A program made the position numbers and the translations under genes. A stretch of DNA of 64,000 nt from Larus michahellis (taxonomy: Eukaryota > Chordata > Aves > Charadriiformes > Laridae). Every line of letters starts with the position of its first letter. Position 1 is the stretch's first letter. Positions 12,380-23,000 of this stretch are shown here, one piece after another. The stretch lies in contig NC_133917.1 in assembly GCF_964199755.1 (NCBI RefSeq), positions 5,275,967 to 5,339,966 of the forward strand, given 5' to 3'. Under the pieces are notes generated by a model. That model worked only from the letters and a program-made list of their open reading frames with translations. It did not search any database and had not been told where the DNA came from.

Positions 12380-12780
12380 TGATTAAAAAAAAAAGCATAA
12401 AATTAAATCCAGGTTCCCGGTGAGTTATGGCTTGAGGAACCCCCAACAATTTCTTGTCATTTAGACAATTATTCCACCACCCCACGAGCCCTCCCCACCC
12501 GGGAAGAGGAATCAGGAAAAAACAAGGAAACTTGAATATTGAAATATAAACAGATTTAACAGAATAATACTAAATAATTGACATTAATAACACTAAAGAA
12601 CCAGTATTGATCCCAATACCTATATAAAATACACAAGGACTATCCCCAGCCCGTTCTATCGTAGGAAGCCGGGCACTCCGGGCAGGGGACAGCCAATATG
12701 GGACCCTGCGAGCGCTGCGGCTTCGGGAGGAAGGGAAGGGCTCAGGGCTCCGGCACTGGGACGAGGAGCGCTCGGGATGG
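12380..12780. mobile_element. Possible decayed LTR retroelement fragment
   Basis: The block begins with an A run, then a strongly AT-rich stretch (about 12525-12630, including a TATATAAAA box-like site). It switches abruptly to a GC-rich part (12640-12780). That A/T-then-GC composition, and a general likeness to bird ERV LTRs I remember, suggest an LTR remnant. I could not define both ends or a target-site duplication, and no coding part is seen. Confidence 0.3.
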
Positions 12781-12791
12781 CAGCCAGCAAG

Positions 12792-12810
12792 GGAGAGAGA
12801 GAGAGAGAGG
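12792..12810. repeat. (GA)n microsatellite
   Basis: About nine GA units next to the GC-rich end of the AT/GC block, roughly 500 bp upstream of the BCDIN3D start codon. Confidence 0.85.
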
Positions 12811-13206
12811 GGAGAGAACTCCTCAGCAAACTTCCTAATTTCTATGGAATGTGCCGTTCATTGTATAAAATAACCCTGTTGGCAGCTTGGGGCAAGTGCC
12901 CGGGTCTCGCTCCTCCTTGTCCCTGCACCTGGCAAGCTCGAAAATACTGAGACCTTGAAACGCACCCCAGAGCTGGCGATAAAGTAAGTATTTTCACAAA
13001 TTCCGATACTAGGGTCTTTTAAAAGTGCAGTTTTCCCAAGCATTAGAAGAGAAATTAGTCCTGTGTCGCTCAAACCAGGTTCCCTGTATCAACTTGACCC
13101 TAAAACCTTCCCTGTGCCCGCTCTTTCGCTCCTTTAACCATGAACTTCCATTTCCTTCTGCTGTCAAGCCCCGGGCTAGCTGCCTGCCTGTGGGGGCCTG
13201 CGCAAT

Positions 13207-13250
13207 GCCCCCCGGAACCTTTCTCCCCCGGAACCTTTCTCCCCCGGAAC
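13207..13250 (+). repeat. Short tandem repeat, 16-bp unit, in BCDIN3D promoter
   Basis: The unit ctttctcccccggaac occurs twice in full, preceded by a partial copy (cccccggaac) and followed by a diverged start of another. It lies about 55-95 bp upstream of the start codon. Confidence 0.85.
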
Positions 13251-13299
13251 GCTTCTGTTCCCGCCCGGTCCCCGCCCGCGCGCGCGCGGGCCTGAGGAG

Positions 13300-13310
13300 A
13301 AAATGGCGGC
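13300..13310 (+). promoter_or_regulatory. BCDIN3D: YY1-type motif overlapping BCDIN3D start codon
   Basis: aaaatggcggc matches the YY1 consensus AANATGGCGGC at every fixed position, with the motif's ATG being the start codon. Such sites just downstream of TATA-less start sites are well known. Confidence 0.55.
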
Positions 13311-13494
13311 GCCCATGAGCGAGCGCTCTCCAGCCTCGGAGCCCGGTGCTGCTCCCTACGGCAACTTCCCCAATTATTCCCGCTTCCACCCGCCCGAGGG
13401 ACGAGTCAGCCTCCTGCCTGGCGGGCTTTTGCGGAGCTTGTTCCCCGCGGCATCCCGCCCGCTGCTGGGGCTCGATGTGGGCTGCAACTCGGGG
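13303..13494 (+). CDS. BCDIN3D: BCDIN3D exon 1
   Basis: 192 bp, 64 codons, ending in SAM motif I. Donor gggg|gtaaga on a codon boundary. Confidence 0.95.
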
Positions 13495-16191
13495 GTAAGA
13501 GAGCGCCTCGGCGGGCAGCGGTGGGCGGGAAGTAGGCCGCGGAGCAGCAGGCTTGAGGGCTCCTGGGGTGAGGGGAGATGCTGGGGTGGTGGTCTGGGTG
13601 TGGGGAAGACTGGAGAGGCTTGATGGGAGGCACTGGTCTGGAGTATCAGGGTATGTGAGAAAGACTAAGGGTAGGCACCAGTCTGCGGTATTGGCGGGGG
13701 CGCAGCGGGGCAGGCTGCTGAGGTACCAGTCTATGGTATTGAGGGACAATCCAGCATCCGGAAAAGGCTAGGGGTGAGGCACTCGTCTGGGGTGGTGGGG
13801 CAGACTGAGAAGATGTGGGGGATGACGACAAGGGCCTGGGAGAGGGGCCTGGAGTGTTAGGGGACAGTGTGGCAGATTGGAAAGGTGGGGAGGCACTGGT
13901 GTGGAGTGCTGGGGGCATTGGGGCAGGGTGGGGAAGCTGGGGCAGTCTGCGACCTGAGGTGTTGAAGGGAAGACTGAGAAGGTTGGGAGAAGCGCTCCCA
14001 TGGGATGCTGGGGAGGAATGGGAGAAGACTGGGTGGAGGCAGTGGCCTGGAGTCTTGGGGAGCACTGAACAGGGGAGGAATGGAACAGCCAGGGTGGGGG
14101 TAGCAGCCTGGAACAGGCATGAGCCTGTGTAAAAGGCACAGTGGGAAAGCAGGGCTTGGGTGCAGCAAAAGACTGGTGGATGTCAGGACATCATTGGTGT
14201 GTGGGAAGGTGCCTCTGCAGGTCTCCTATGAGAGGAAAGTGAAGGCAGGGGTGGGGTGGGGCGGAGCTGGCTGTGTTGCTTGGTTTAAGAGGCTGTATGG
14301 ATGGGGCTCTCCTCTTTCCCACTGAGGCCGGAGCCTGCAGTGTCCTGGGTTCCTGTGTGTCCCGAGCACCGGAGAGCCTCTATTGTACTGCCCTAAGAGC
14401 GGGGGAACTGGACAAACCTGCAGCTAGAAACCATAATTTGTTGTGTGTTGTTTAGTATCACATAATTTATCCATGAGACAGAACTTGAAACTGAAATCTT
14501 GGTCGCATGCTCTTGAAGGTCTTGTGACAGAGATGGTGAATCTTGTAGAATTTCCCATTTTGAAAGTTCATTCTCTTTCTTTACCTAGTTCTGCTTTCTT
14601 CTCATGTCTTTTCCTTAGTGTGCAGCTTTGCTGTGTTGTAATTCAGAAGTATCTGTGCATCTCTGATGCATACTGGTGCAGTGTTTAAGATATTTTTTTC
14701 AGATGGAAACTATATCAGTGTATTAACTTAGAAATAATTATTCGTTCAGAATGAAATTGCATTCTGGCTGGGGACAAGAGTACTGCTGTTGCCATGGCTT
14801 CTCTTCCCCCAGCCCCCTGCCAGAAGGTTTGAAAGGCCACCTAAGGCATTATCTAAAGGACAATTTAGATCCTATTTCAGGTGAACTTGTAAAACAGGTC
14901 AGGTAAAAATGTTCTTAGTCTGGTTCTTTTGAGATGCAGAGACGCTCACCACTAGAGGACACTACCTGCCTGCCTGTGTGGGCTGTGTGCTCACAGCCGA
15001 TGTCATTCAGGAACTTCATCAGATCTCCTTTAATGAATGATTAATGCGCTTGCCGCTTAGTGGCGCACTCTGTGAAAGGAAATTCGAAGGCAAGCTCTCA
15101 TGTTAACTATCTTTTGCTGCAATCTAATGGTCAGGGAATGTATTTTACTTTAGCAGAAGAAGAAATGTATTACTCTAAATTAGGCATTATAAATAGCTCT
15201 AAGTCTCACTAGGCAACTCTAAGGCTCACTTAGGGAAGCCAGTGAAGCCTTCACCCCCATGTTGGATGGGAATATCTGGCAAGATTCCTGTTACTAAAAT
15301 TCATCTTTCCCATAGTTTTTGAAGCAAAACCCCAAGTGTAGGGTGATACAGGCTTAATCCCAATCTCTGTTTGACTTTCCGGTAATCAGCGCTACCGTGA
15401 TACTTCTTGCTACAGAAAAGAAGTTTGTCTGTGAGCTTATTGTTTTGAACCTCATCCAGAGAAAGCTCTGAGTTGGCGCTTGTACCTTGCTGCCGAGAGT
15501 GGGATCCTACATGCTTGGTGATGCGTGAACAAAGCAGCGCAGGCCCTGTGAACCCCTCTTGTTTTCCTTTCTGCAGGAGCTAAGTGTGGCTCTGTACAGG
15601 CATCTCCTTGGCCTTCAGGAGGGCGAAGGCAGCCTGGACCAGCCCGCAGCTGGAAAGGATCTGAATCTTCTGTGCTGTGACATTGATCCGGTGTTGATTG
15701 AGAGGGCTCAGCAGTGCAGCCCCTTTCCTGCCTCCATATCCTTTGCCAGCCTGGACATCATGGACTCCAGTGCCAGGGAGTCATTCCTGAGCTCCTACCT
15801 GGGCCGTTTTGGCCACTCTACCTTTGACATCATTTTTTGCATGTCTGTGACCATGTGGATCCACCTGAATCATGGAGATAGTGGCCTGATGGAGTTCCTG
15901 TCCTTCCTCTCCTCTCTGTGCAAGTACCTGCTGATTGAACCTCAGCCATGGAAGTGCTACAGGGCAGCTGCGCGCCGCCTGCGGAAGCTGGGCAGGAATG
16001 ACTTTGATCACTTCCGATCTCTTGCTATCAATGGGGATATGGTGGAGAGGATAACCCAGATCTTAACGAAGGACTGTGCCATGGAGCTGGTGTGCTGCTT
16101 TGGGAGCACCAGCTGGGACAGAAGTCTCTTGCTTTTTAAGTCAAATAGCTCAAATCACGAGGGCAGAGAGTCTTCAGAACAGGAACAGTGA
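13303..16191 (+). CDS. BCDIN3D: BCDIN3 domain-containing RNA methyltransferase
   Basis: BCDIN3D transfers methyl groups from S-adenosylmethionine to RNA 5' monophosphates. Known substrates are cytoplasmic tRNA-His and some pre-miRNAs. It belongs to the Bin3 family. There are two coding exons, 13303-13494 and 15577-16191, giving 268 residues against about 290 in mammals. The N-terminus (1-50) has the family's PYGNFPNYSRFHPPEGR stretch. SAM motif I is LGLDVGCNSG at 55-64, and the intron cuts directly after it. The acidic strand-2 motif CCDIDP is at 97-102. FDIIFCMSVTMWIHLNHGD (147-165) and LIEPQPWKCYRAAARRL (183-199) are the catalytic and substrate-side Bin3 signatures. SWDRSLLLF near 243-251 closes the fold. 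The start ATG has an A-rich -3 context; a second ATG at codon 5 is an alternative. The gene follows FAIM2 on the same strand, as in mammals. Confidence 0.97.
13555..14130 (+). repeat. Degenerate G-rich minisatellite in BCDIN3D intron 1
   Basis: About ten to eleven diverged units of roughly 45-60 bp. Each begins near 'gaggcactggtctggagt', with variants such as ggcaccagtctgcggta and gaggcactggtgtggag, and continues with a 'gggaagactgagaag' part. Clear unit starts are near 13628, 13674, 13720, 13777, 13889 and 14035. The strand bias explains the long Pro/Ser-rich antisense open frames over 13.6-14.2 kb, which are not genes. Confidence 0.75.
14949..14964 (+). promoter_or_regulatory. CTCF-like motif in BCDIN3D intron
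   Basis: ccactagaggacacta fits the CTCF core with one weak position. A second, poorer match in the opposite direction lies about 100 bp on (15050-15067). Motif match only. Confidence 0.35.
15577..16191 (+). CDS. BCDIN3D: BCDIN3D exon 2
   Basis: 615 bp, 204 codons and TGA, after acceptor ttttcctttctgcag. It carries the rest of the methyltransferase domain and a short hydrophilic, Glu/Ser-rich end. Confidence 0.96.
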   Translation, partial: ELSVALYRHLLGLQEGEGSLDQPAAGKDLNLLCCDIDPVLIERAQQCSPFPASISFASLDIMDSSARESFLSSYLGRFGHSTFDIIFCMSVTMWIHLNHGDSGLMEFLSFLSSLCKYLLIEPQPWKCYRAAARRLRKLGRNDFDHFRSLAINGDMVERITQILTKDCAMELVCCFGSTSWDRSLLLFKSNSSNHEGRESSEQEQ

Positions 16192-16654
16192 CTGATAAAT
16201 GGCCTCTCACATTCATGAATCCATAGACAAGGAATTGCTTGCTATTTACAGAGGCAGATCTAGGAATTCCTAAGTTGTATTGGAACCAGACCTTGACTTC
16301 CCTGGGGAGTTTGGGGCAAGTAATGTTTCTGTGTGTTTTTTTTTTTCTTTCTGTCTGCAAAACGTGGTGGCAGTTTTAACCTGCCTTGTGGGTTCTGAGG
16401 TTGCAGTTCCTAGAAAGCGCTCTTGAAATCAAAGTTGCTACATATGTACTTTCTATGTGTACCAAGAATATTCCCTGGAAGAAGACAGAACGTTCCCTTT
16501 TTGTCCCTGGAGCTTTTCAAGGAAAGGGAATGTTTCTGTTTACCTGTGCAGTGCACTATTTGTTCTGCTTCTCATCATGTTTTCTGTATAAAATGCTCTT
16601 GGAAAACATATAACTTGGTTTATCAGCTATGAGCAAGTGAGTTGGGTCGTTGCA

Positions 16655-16840
16655 GAAGGTTAACAGGATGCTCAGAAAGGCTGTAGATGCCTCATCCCTG
16701 GAAACATTCCAGGTCAGGCTGGATGGGACTCTGAGTAACCTGATCTAGTTGAAGATGTCCCTGCTGATGGCAAGGGGTTGGACTAGGTGGCCTTTAGAGG
16801 TCCTTTCCCACCCAAACCATCCCGCCATTCTGTGATGTTG
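16655..16840 (+). mobile_element. CR1 LINE, 3'-end fragment
   Basis: It matches the well-known 3' region of CR1: 'gatgcctcatccctgg', 'ggctggatgggactctg', 'cctgatctagttgaagatg', 'aaggggttggactagg' and the terminal 'ccattctgtgat'. It is truncated at the 5' side, which is typical. It lies in sense orientation inside the BCDIN3D 3' UTR. Confidence 0.9.
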
Positions 16841-16977
16841 GTCAGGCTGTGATCAATGCACCTTTGCAGACGGAGGTTGACACTAGCGTTCTCTTTCTGT
16901 GGAGTGAAGGATTCCTATGGTAGAGCGTGTATTTATTTGTGTATAATAGTGAGTGCTTTTTGTAATAATATCCTTGA

Positions 16978-16983
16978 AATAAA
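16978..16983 (+). terminator. BCDIN3D: Polyadenylation signal AATAAA for BCDIN3D
   Basis: Canonical signal about 790 bp after the stop codon, followed by a T/G-rich downstream element at 17008-17030. Confidence 0.75.
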
Positions 16984-17005
16984 AATAACTTAATTTTGTT
17001 AAAAA

Positions 17006-20000
17006 TGCTGTGTTGGGTTTTTTAATCTTTCTTTTTGTTCACGTTGTTTTCAACATCTAAGCAGTCCCAGGTAACTGAGTTTATTGTTGTATTTACAGGC
17101 TCAGATGAGCCTTTGGTAAACTTGAAGCTATGTTTGGCTAAGGTTGAAGTATTATAACTTTCACTGGATTGCGGTGTTTTTTTCAGTAAAATCTAGGAAG
17201 AAAGAAAACTTGAGCAAAATGTCTTATTTTAACTTAATTTTTCTTGTTTTAATATCCCTACTAGCTTTAGTTCATATGTAGTGGTTTTGTTAATTTTGAT
17301 TGTAAGTAGGAGTCGCACTGCCAGAGTGTTGTCTAAACAGATTAAAAACCTCACTTGACTAGACTGTGACACACAGAAATAGATAACTGATGACTCTTAC
17401 AAATTCCTAGGTTCCGCTGCTTCCTCGCTGCGAGGTGAGAGGGAAGCCCAGGTATGTGCCGTAAGCGTCCTGTCACGAGAGCTCGGTACTAGATACAGGG
17501 GAGTGGAGGACGTCTCCTCCAGGAGGTGCTCGTGCCTCGCAGTTCTCCTGCCCAGGTGAGCCTGTGTGCAGGGGCAGAGAGAAACTTTGATTGCATTTTC
17601 CTTTATGTCCTTACTGGGACTTCCTTATTATTTACTCATGCAGTGATAGTGGAGGCGGGGGGGGGAGCACTTTGATGTCCTCCGCAATGAGTTCAGATAA
17701 AACACTGAAGCGTATGAGTGTTCTGGCTGGCCACAGCCTGCTTGAGGAAAAGCTGCTGGGATCCATGGATGGACATACGAACAAAGCGTGTGTGTACGTG
17801 CACGTGTTTAAAGAAACTGAGTAGCGTCACAGAAAGGCTTTGAGGCTTTTCACATAAATGCAGCTTCCACAGTGTTCTGCTATGAAGAAAATATTTAGGA
17901 CTCCCACCAGGAGTCCTGAGAGCTCCTCTGACCTCTCAGCTCCAAACAAGTGTGCCTTCCCTCATGGTGGTGGTTCTTAATTTTCTTAAAAAAAGACTTT
18001 TAAGTCTGGGCGGATTTTACTATGTCTATGGGAGTGGAGGGAGAACCCATTTGTCATGTATTTTCCTGAGGGTTCACCCAAGTGCCTGATCTCTCTTGCA
18101 GCTAATTTATATCAAACATTTATCACTTTGGTAATTAAGCACCTCATCTGATGTTCATTGTAATCTATGGGGAAGCTCCACTGACTGGAGGGGCGTTGGC
18201 TCACCCAACGCTGTCAGGCAGCTCAGCCTCCCTTTTCGTTCTGCTTAGCTGCTCTTCCCTGCGTTGTGCGGCTGGTGGCACTGGAGTATCGTACAAGCTG
18301 TGGCCTTGCCCCTTGGGATGTTTCTGTTGGGTTGTGTCAATATTAGTTGCTGTTTTCTTTGAACTTTGAAATATTTATAAAACAAACCTGGACTTATCTG
18401 TTCAGTGCTCAAGTTTAAAGGGGTGAAAGGGGTTTCTTGCTTTTCATTTTCCTCTGGGGATTTACATACTTGCCTGTGAAAAAGTTTATGAAGAGTTGCT
18501 AAGAAGGTAGACAACCCAACAAATTACACAGGAGGGGTCCCCTGCACCCATCTAGAATGACCTTTCCCTTCAAAGAGACCCTGTTGTATGTTCCTTATGG
18601 ACTGAGTGATAGATAAGTGTCTGCCTGGGGATTCTTTTGGGCTGCTGCTTGTAGAAAGACTGTGGATTTGTTTTTGCTTTTTTCCCAGCCTTTATATGCT
18701 GGCAGTGTGCAGACCTGCAAACTGGCCTGGTGTGTATGTAACAGTATGATGACCTCTTATCTGCCTCTCAAGTCTGCACTTTAAATTGCTAGTATCAATA
18801 TGTCCCACTGTCTCAGAAATGGCTGAGCTCCAAAACTAGGTCTGTTTGGCTTTGGCACAGCAGTGTGTTTGGTTTCTCATCCTTTGGATATTGCCACAAA
18901 TAGAGCTCAAAATAACATCAACACAAATCTTCCTGCAGTTCTTGAGATACTAAGGAGTTCAAAATGGAGTCAGTCCTTTAGCAGACAGGAGGGGGGAAAA
19001 AAAATAAATCTCTTTCCTTTTATTTTCAGCTTGCTGCGTCTGCTCTCCAGGAAGCTGCCAGGAGATGAGAGAGGTGGGAACCCGGCTCCATGACACAGGA
19101 ATAGAAGAGAACCTATGGATCTCAACTGCAGTGCTCACGTAAGGCTCTGGAGAGTTACGGGGTTTTATGTTCTACTCTCTCTGCATTTTGCAATGTCACT
19201 AAAATGTGTTCCCGGATCTCCTGAAGGCAGGACAGAAGGAAAGTAAAGATGAGGGTTAAAACCAACACTTCCACTCCCTATTGGTGAGAGCAGTTTGCAG
19301 AGTTGGTTGGTAATTGTTTGACATAACGGCTGGTGAAATGGAGATGCCCCTTGTTTGTGTGAGTCCTGGGGGTTGTTACCCTTGTAGAGCTTGGGGTACC
19401 TGGGTTCAGGGGAGGCGCAGAGGCCTCTGCTTAAAGTACTGCTTTGCTCGTCTCCTCCCTGTCGAAGGATGGGGCCAGCCTGGTGGTGGTTGCTGCTGCT
19501 AAAATGAGGGAGATGCAACTTCCCTGTGTATGTAGAGGGAGGGCTGTGCTCCCGCTACTCAGCTGGGAGCATATGGCATCAGGCTGTGCTGATGTGTAGG
19601 TCCAGTAGCTGTCCTGGCTTGCTAATTATGTGCTTGTTATTTGTGTGTGTGTCTGTGCCTGTGCACTGGAGGGTTAGTTAAGAGATCCTGCTTTCTCTTA
19701 CCTATGCTTGAGGCTTCAACCCCATGGTTGCTTACATGAGCCTGCTAAATTCAACACATGCACAGACCATGCGTAGCTGCGCATTTCCAAACAGACCCGA
19801 AGTATTGCACAGCGTTGTGACAGGACTGTCAGACTACTGCCCTGTTCCATCCTGGCAGCAGGTGAGGAGTTCCCAAGCGAGTGCCTGGTGAAGTTCCCAT
19901 GCTCTGTGGTTTGGGATTGTTGCTGGGCTCCATCAGACCTTGCCTCAGTTTTTCCATCCACAAAATGAGCTTGATAACCACCCACCACTGCAGAGATTTC

Positions 20001-23000
20001 TGATGTGGAATAGTGGCTGTATGTTTGCACAGCACTTTTGAGAATGAAAAATACCTATGAGCTGAGCTCTGTCATCAGCTGTGAGCTGTGCCATTGTTCA
20101 TAATAATCACTGCAGCCACTTCAGATATTAATTAGATGCCATACCTTCAAAGTGTTCTGAAAATTAAGTCTCACGCCACTGCTGTGTAGCAAGTCACAGC
20201 TAATTATCCCTCTTCCTTGGATGGAAAAATCTAGGCGGAAGAGGTGAAGCATCTAGTTCTGTGTAAGCTAGCATCAAAGTTGGTGCTGGAAACTTCGAGG
20301 TTCCAGTTTCCGGATGATTCTGCAGTTGCTTCCAGCCTTAGTGGGAAGTAATATTTAGATGGAGTCAATGAGAGGTCCTTCTTTATTATATTTTATTTTT
20401 CTCTTGCTTATGCTAAGAGACAGTTTACCGTTTCCTAGGTTCTTGTGCTGGCTAAGTACAAGGCATGCATTCAGTGGGGAAAAGTTTAGTGCATAAATAT
20501 GGTGCAACAGCAGGATTTTATCAGTTTAATGTTGACAGCTGCCAGAACGAATGACTGTTGTAAGCACCTATCTCCCTGCTGTCTGCTTCCCTTCTTATGC
20601 ATTTATCTATTGACAGCCCTGCAGATGCTGTTCATCAGCATTTCTAAACGGTGACACGCTTTAAAAATGGTTTAATTCAACTTTCCCCAGAATGTGTGAG
20701 CAGCCCAGGAGAGGAGGAATCAAGTTTAGGAACTGAGAGTTGGCAGCAACATGTCTGCTCCCATAAGCAGCTTCCTCTAGCTGGAAACCCAGCAACTTGT
20801 CCCTACAAGTTTATATGGCAGAAGCTGTGGACTTTCGGATTTCCTTTGCTCAGCTGAGTGCAAGTTCCTTCTTGTTCTTCCTGGCACTTTGCTGCCCGTG
20901 AATTAAAGGAGAAAAGTGAGAGGTGTCAACTCGTGGAAATATGGGCATCTGTTTCTGGCAGTGTGGAAACGTGAGAAAAGAGCAGCCACAAACCAAACAC
21001 ATGATGTCTTCACTGGGTGTGAGCCAGTTCTCTTGCAGAGTTTTGATTTGTTAGGCGAGCTGGTGGTGTGAGGAAGCAGAGGCCTTTTGGCAGAGTTGGG
21101 GGGAGTCTTGGTGGGAAAAGCAACCACAAATCCAAGGTAGCTCTGGACGTGTGCTGAAGGCTGGTGCTGTTTGGCCTTGTTGCAAATGAGGAGCACTTGG
21201 TAGGTCAGGGGAGGTCAGAGGGGATCAAAAAGATCGGTTGTTCACTTCCTTGCGCCCTGTTGGTTATGGAAATGGATGTGGCTTAGCCATGTACGCTGAA
21301 GTTTCATGCCCAGGCGAGATGGTCTGTTCGAGTCTCCAAGGCTTAGGTGCAGTCTCCCTGGACCTAGTGGAGAAGCTGATAGGTAGATAAGTGGTGTGTG
21401 GGAAGCTTGTCCTGCCATGGGGCTCCTTCTTTAGTCTCTAGAGTTTCAATGCAAGCATCTTGGTTTTCTCATTAGATTCACTTGTGTTAACATGGGCGGG
21501 CGGTTTGGTATCCCACAAGCCTTTGCACAAAAATCCCTCGGAGCATTATGGGCAGAAGCCTTGCCACCAACTCTTTTATCAGTTCAGGCTTGAGTTTCTT
21601 GGATTTAATTATGTGGGAGTGTCCCTGTTACCTTAGAGCTGGGTCACCCACTAGGTCTGGACTCCAAAGGGGTCTTGAGTTTGAAGAAGAAAGCTTGGGG
21701 TCCTGATCTGGGGTCGGGATATGCTTATAGCGCTCTGATGAGAACTGAAAGTGCTCGAGTCTAAAAGGGCTTTGCTCTTGGTTGGAAAGTATGGGTTCCT
21801 TTCCTAGGCTTGTCACAACCTCATTGCAGACCTTGGGCGGGCTGCTCGCTTCCTTGAAGCTCTGATCTTGCGCTCTTGATTTCGCTGGGAAGCATAACCT
21901 GACATCTGGTGTGATAAGCTCTTGTGTGAATACAGAATGCTATGCAGACCTGATCTGTTCTGACCAGACAACCCGAGTTCAATCGGCTGGAGATCAGGCT
22001 TATCAAATGCTTTCAGCTGCCTGGGTTTTTATCCTGACTTGCAACAAAACTGCTCCGTCCTTGGATTCTTCACAGAGCGGCTTGAGTCCGAGCAGAAGGT
22101 TTTTATTCTGAATGATAATGTTATAATGTTTTCAGAGTAGTAGAGCTTTCTAAACTCCTTCAGTGTAGTGTGGGAACCTTGCTGTGAAGCAGGGAAGGTA
22201 AAGGGGGATCTTGCTCATGTTTCCATAGCAGAATGGACTTTAGATAAGTGTCTTTGTAGTTGGTTAAAACCCCCTTCATCTAAGTCATATATGGTGGGCC
22301 AAAGATTAGACATGGCACTGCAGATCCTCTGCTCTGTTTCCTGTTGTGGAGTGCTTCGTGATTCCATAATAATTAATTCTGGTTTAGTGTTGCATGAGGA
22401 ATTTATGCATCTTCCATGTGAGTGACAAGGATTTAGTTAGAGCTGAGTCTGAGGGTGGTGTCCCTTCTCGGCCTTCTTGGTTCCCCTCCACCCCTGGGGT
22501 CAACCCAGAGACTCTGAAGTCCGTGAAACACGTAGAAGCTGCTGAAAGGCAGCTTTGTTACCCCAGCAGCTGAATCCAGGAGCAGTCATGCTGCAACAAG
22601 CCTGCCCTCCTGAGAGAGAACAAGCTGCAGGGTGACACATCAAAAGAGAAGGGCAGCTCTGTGGTGTTCTCTGCAGAGATCAAAAGGAAGTAAGCAGGGC
22701 GGCTCCTCTCCTGGCCGGCCCTTGAGACTGCTCATCTCTTTCTCCGTGTCCCTTTAATCTCAATTACCTTCTAGAAGATCAGTGTTCCAAGCATGTGAGG
22801 TGGTGGTGGGAAAAGATCGTCTATGAAGTGGCTAGCGTGAGGGAAGGGATCCTTGGTTGCAAGTTGGGGAAGAATTCCCTTACCTTTGTGAAGAAAGCAT
22901 ACAGGAGAGTGAAGGTTTTAACGTACCCTTCTAATACAGCCAGCATCTTAATGTGCCAGCAGAGCAGTTGACGCAGCACGAGCATAAAAGGGCGCAGGAG

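Larger units (their letters stand above)
13140..13560 (+). promoter_or_regulatory. BCDIN3D: CpG-rich promoter and 5' end of BCDIN3D
   Basis: CpG density rises sharply here and covers exon 1, with a run of alternating CG (cgcgcgcgcg) just before the start codon. No TATA box is seen at a suitable distance, as expected for a housekeeping gene. A three-copy 16-bp tandem repeat lies at 13207-13250. A YY1-type motif overlaps the start codon. Confidence 0.75.
16192..17005 (+). other. BCDIN3D: BCDIN3D 3' untranslated region
   Basis: Runs from the stop codon to just past the AATAAA at 16978. It includes a CR1 3'-end fragment, so part of the mature transcript would be CR1-derived. A TGTGTTGGGTTTTTT element follows the signal at about 17008. 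Confidence 0.7.

Noticed and set aside
13009..14168. Long Pro/Ser/Arg-rich antisense frames over BCDIN3D exon 1 and intron 1 (up to 246 codons)
   Set aside because: They are explained by CpG-rich promoter DNA and by the G-rich minisatellite, whose reverse strand lacks stops.
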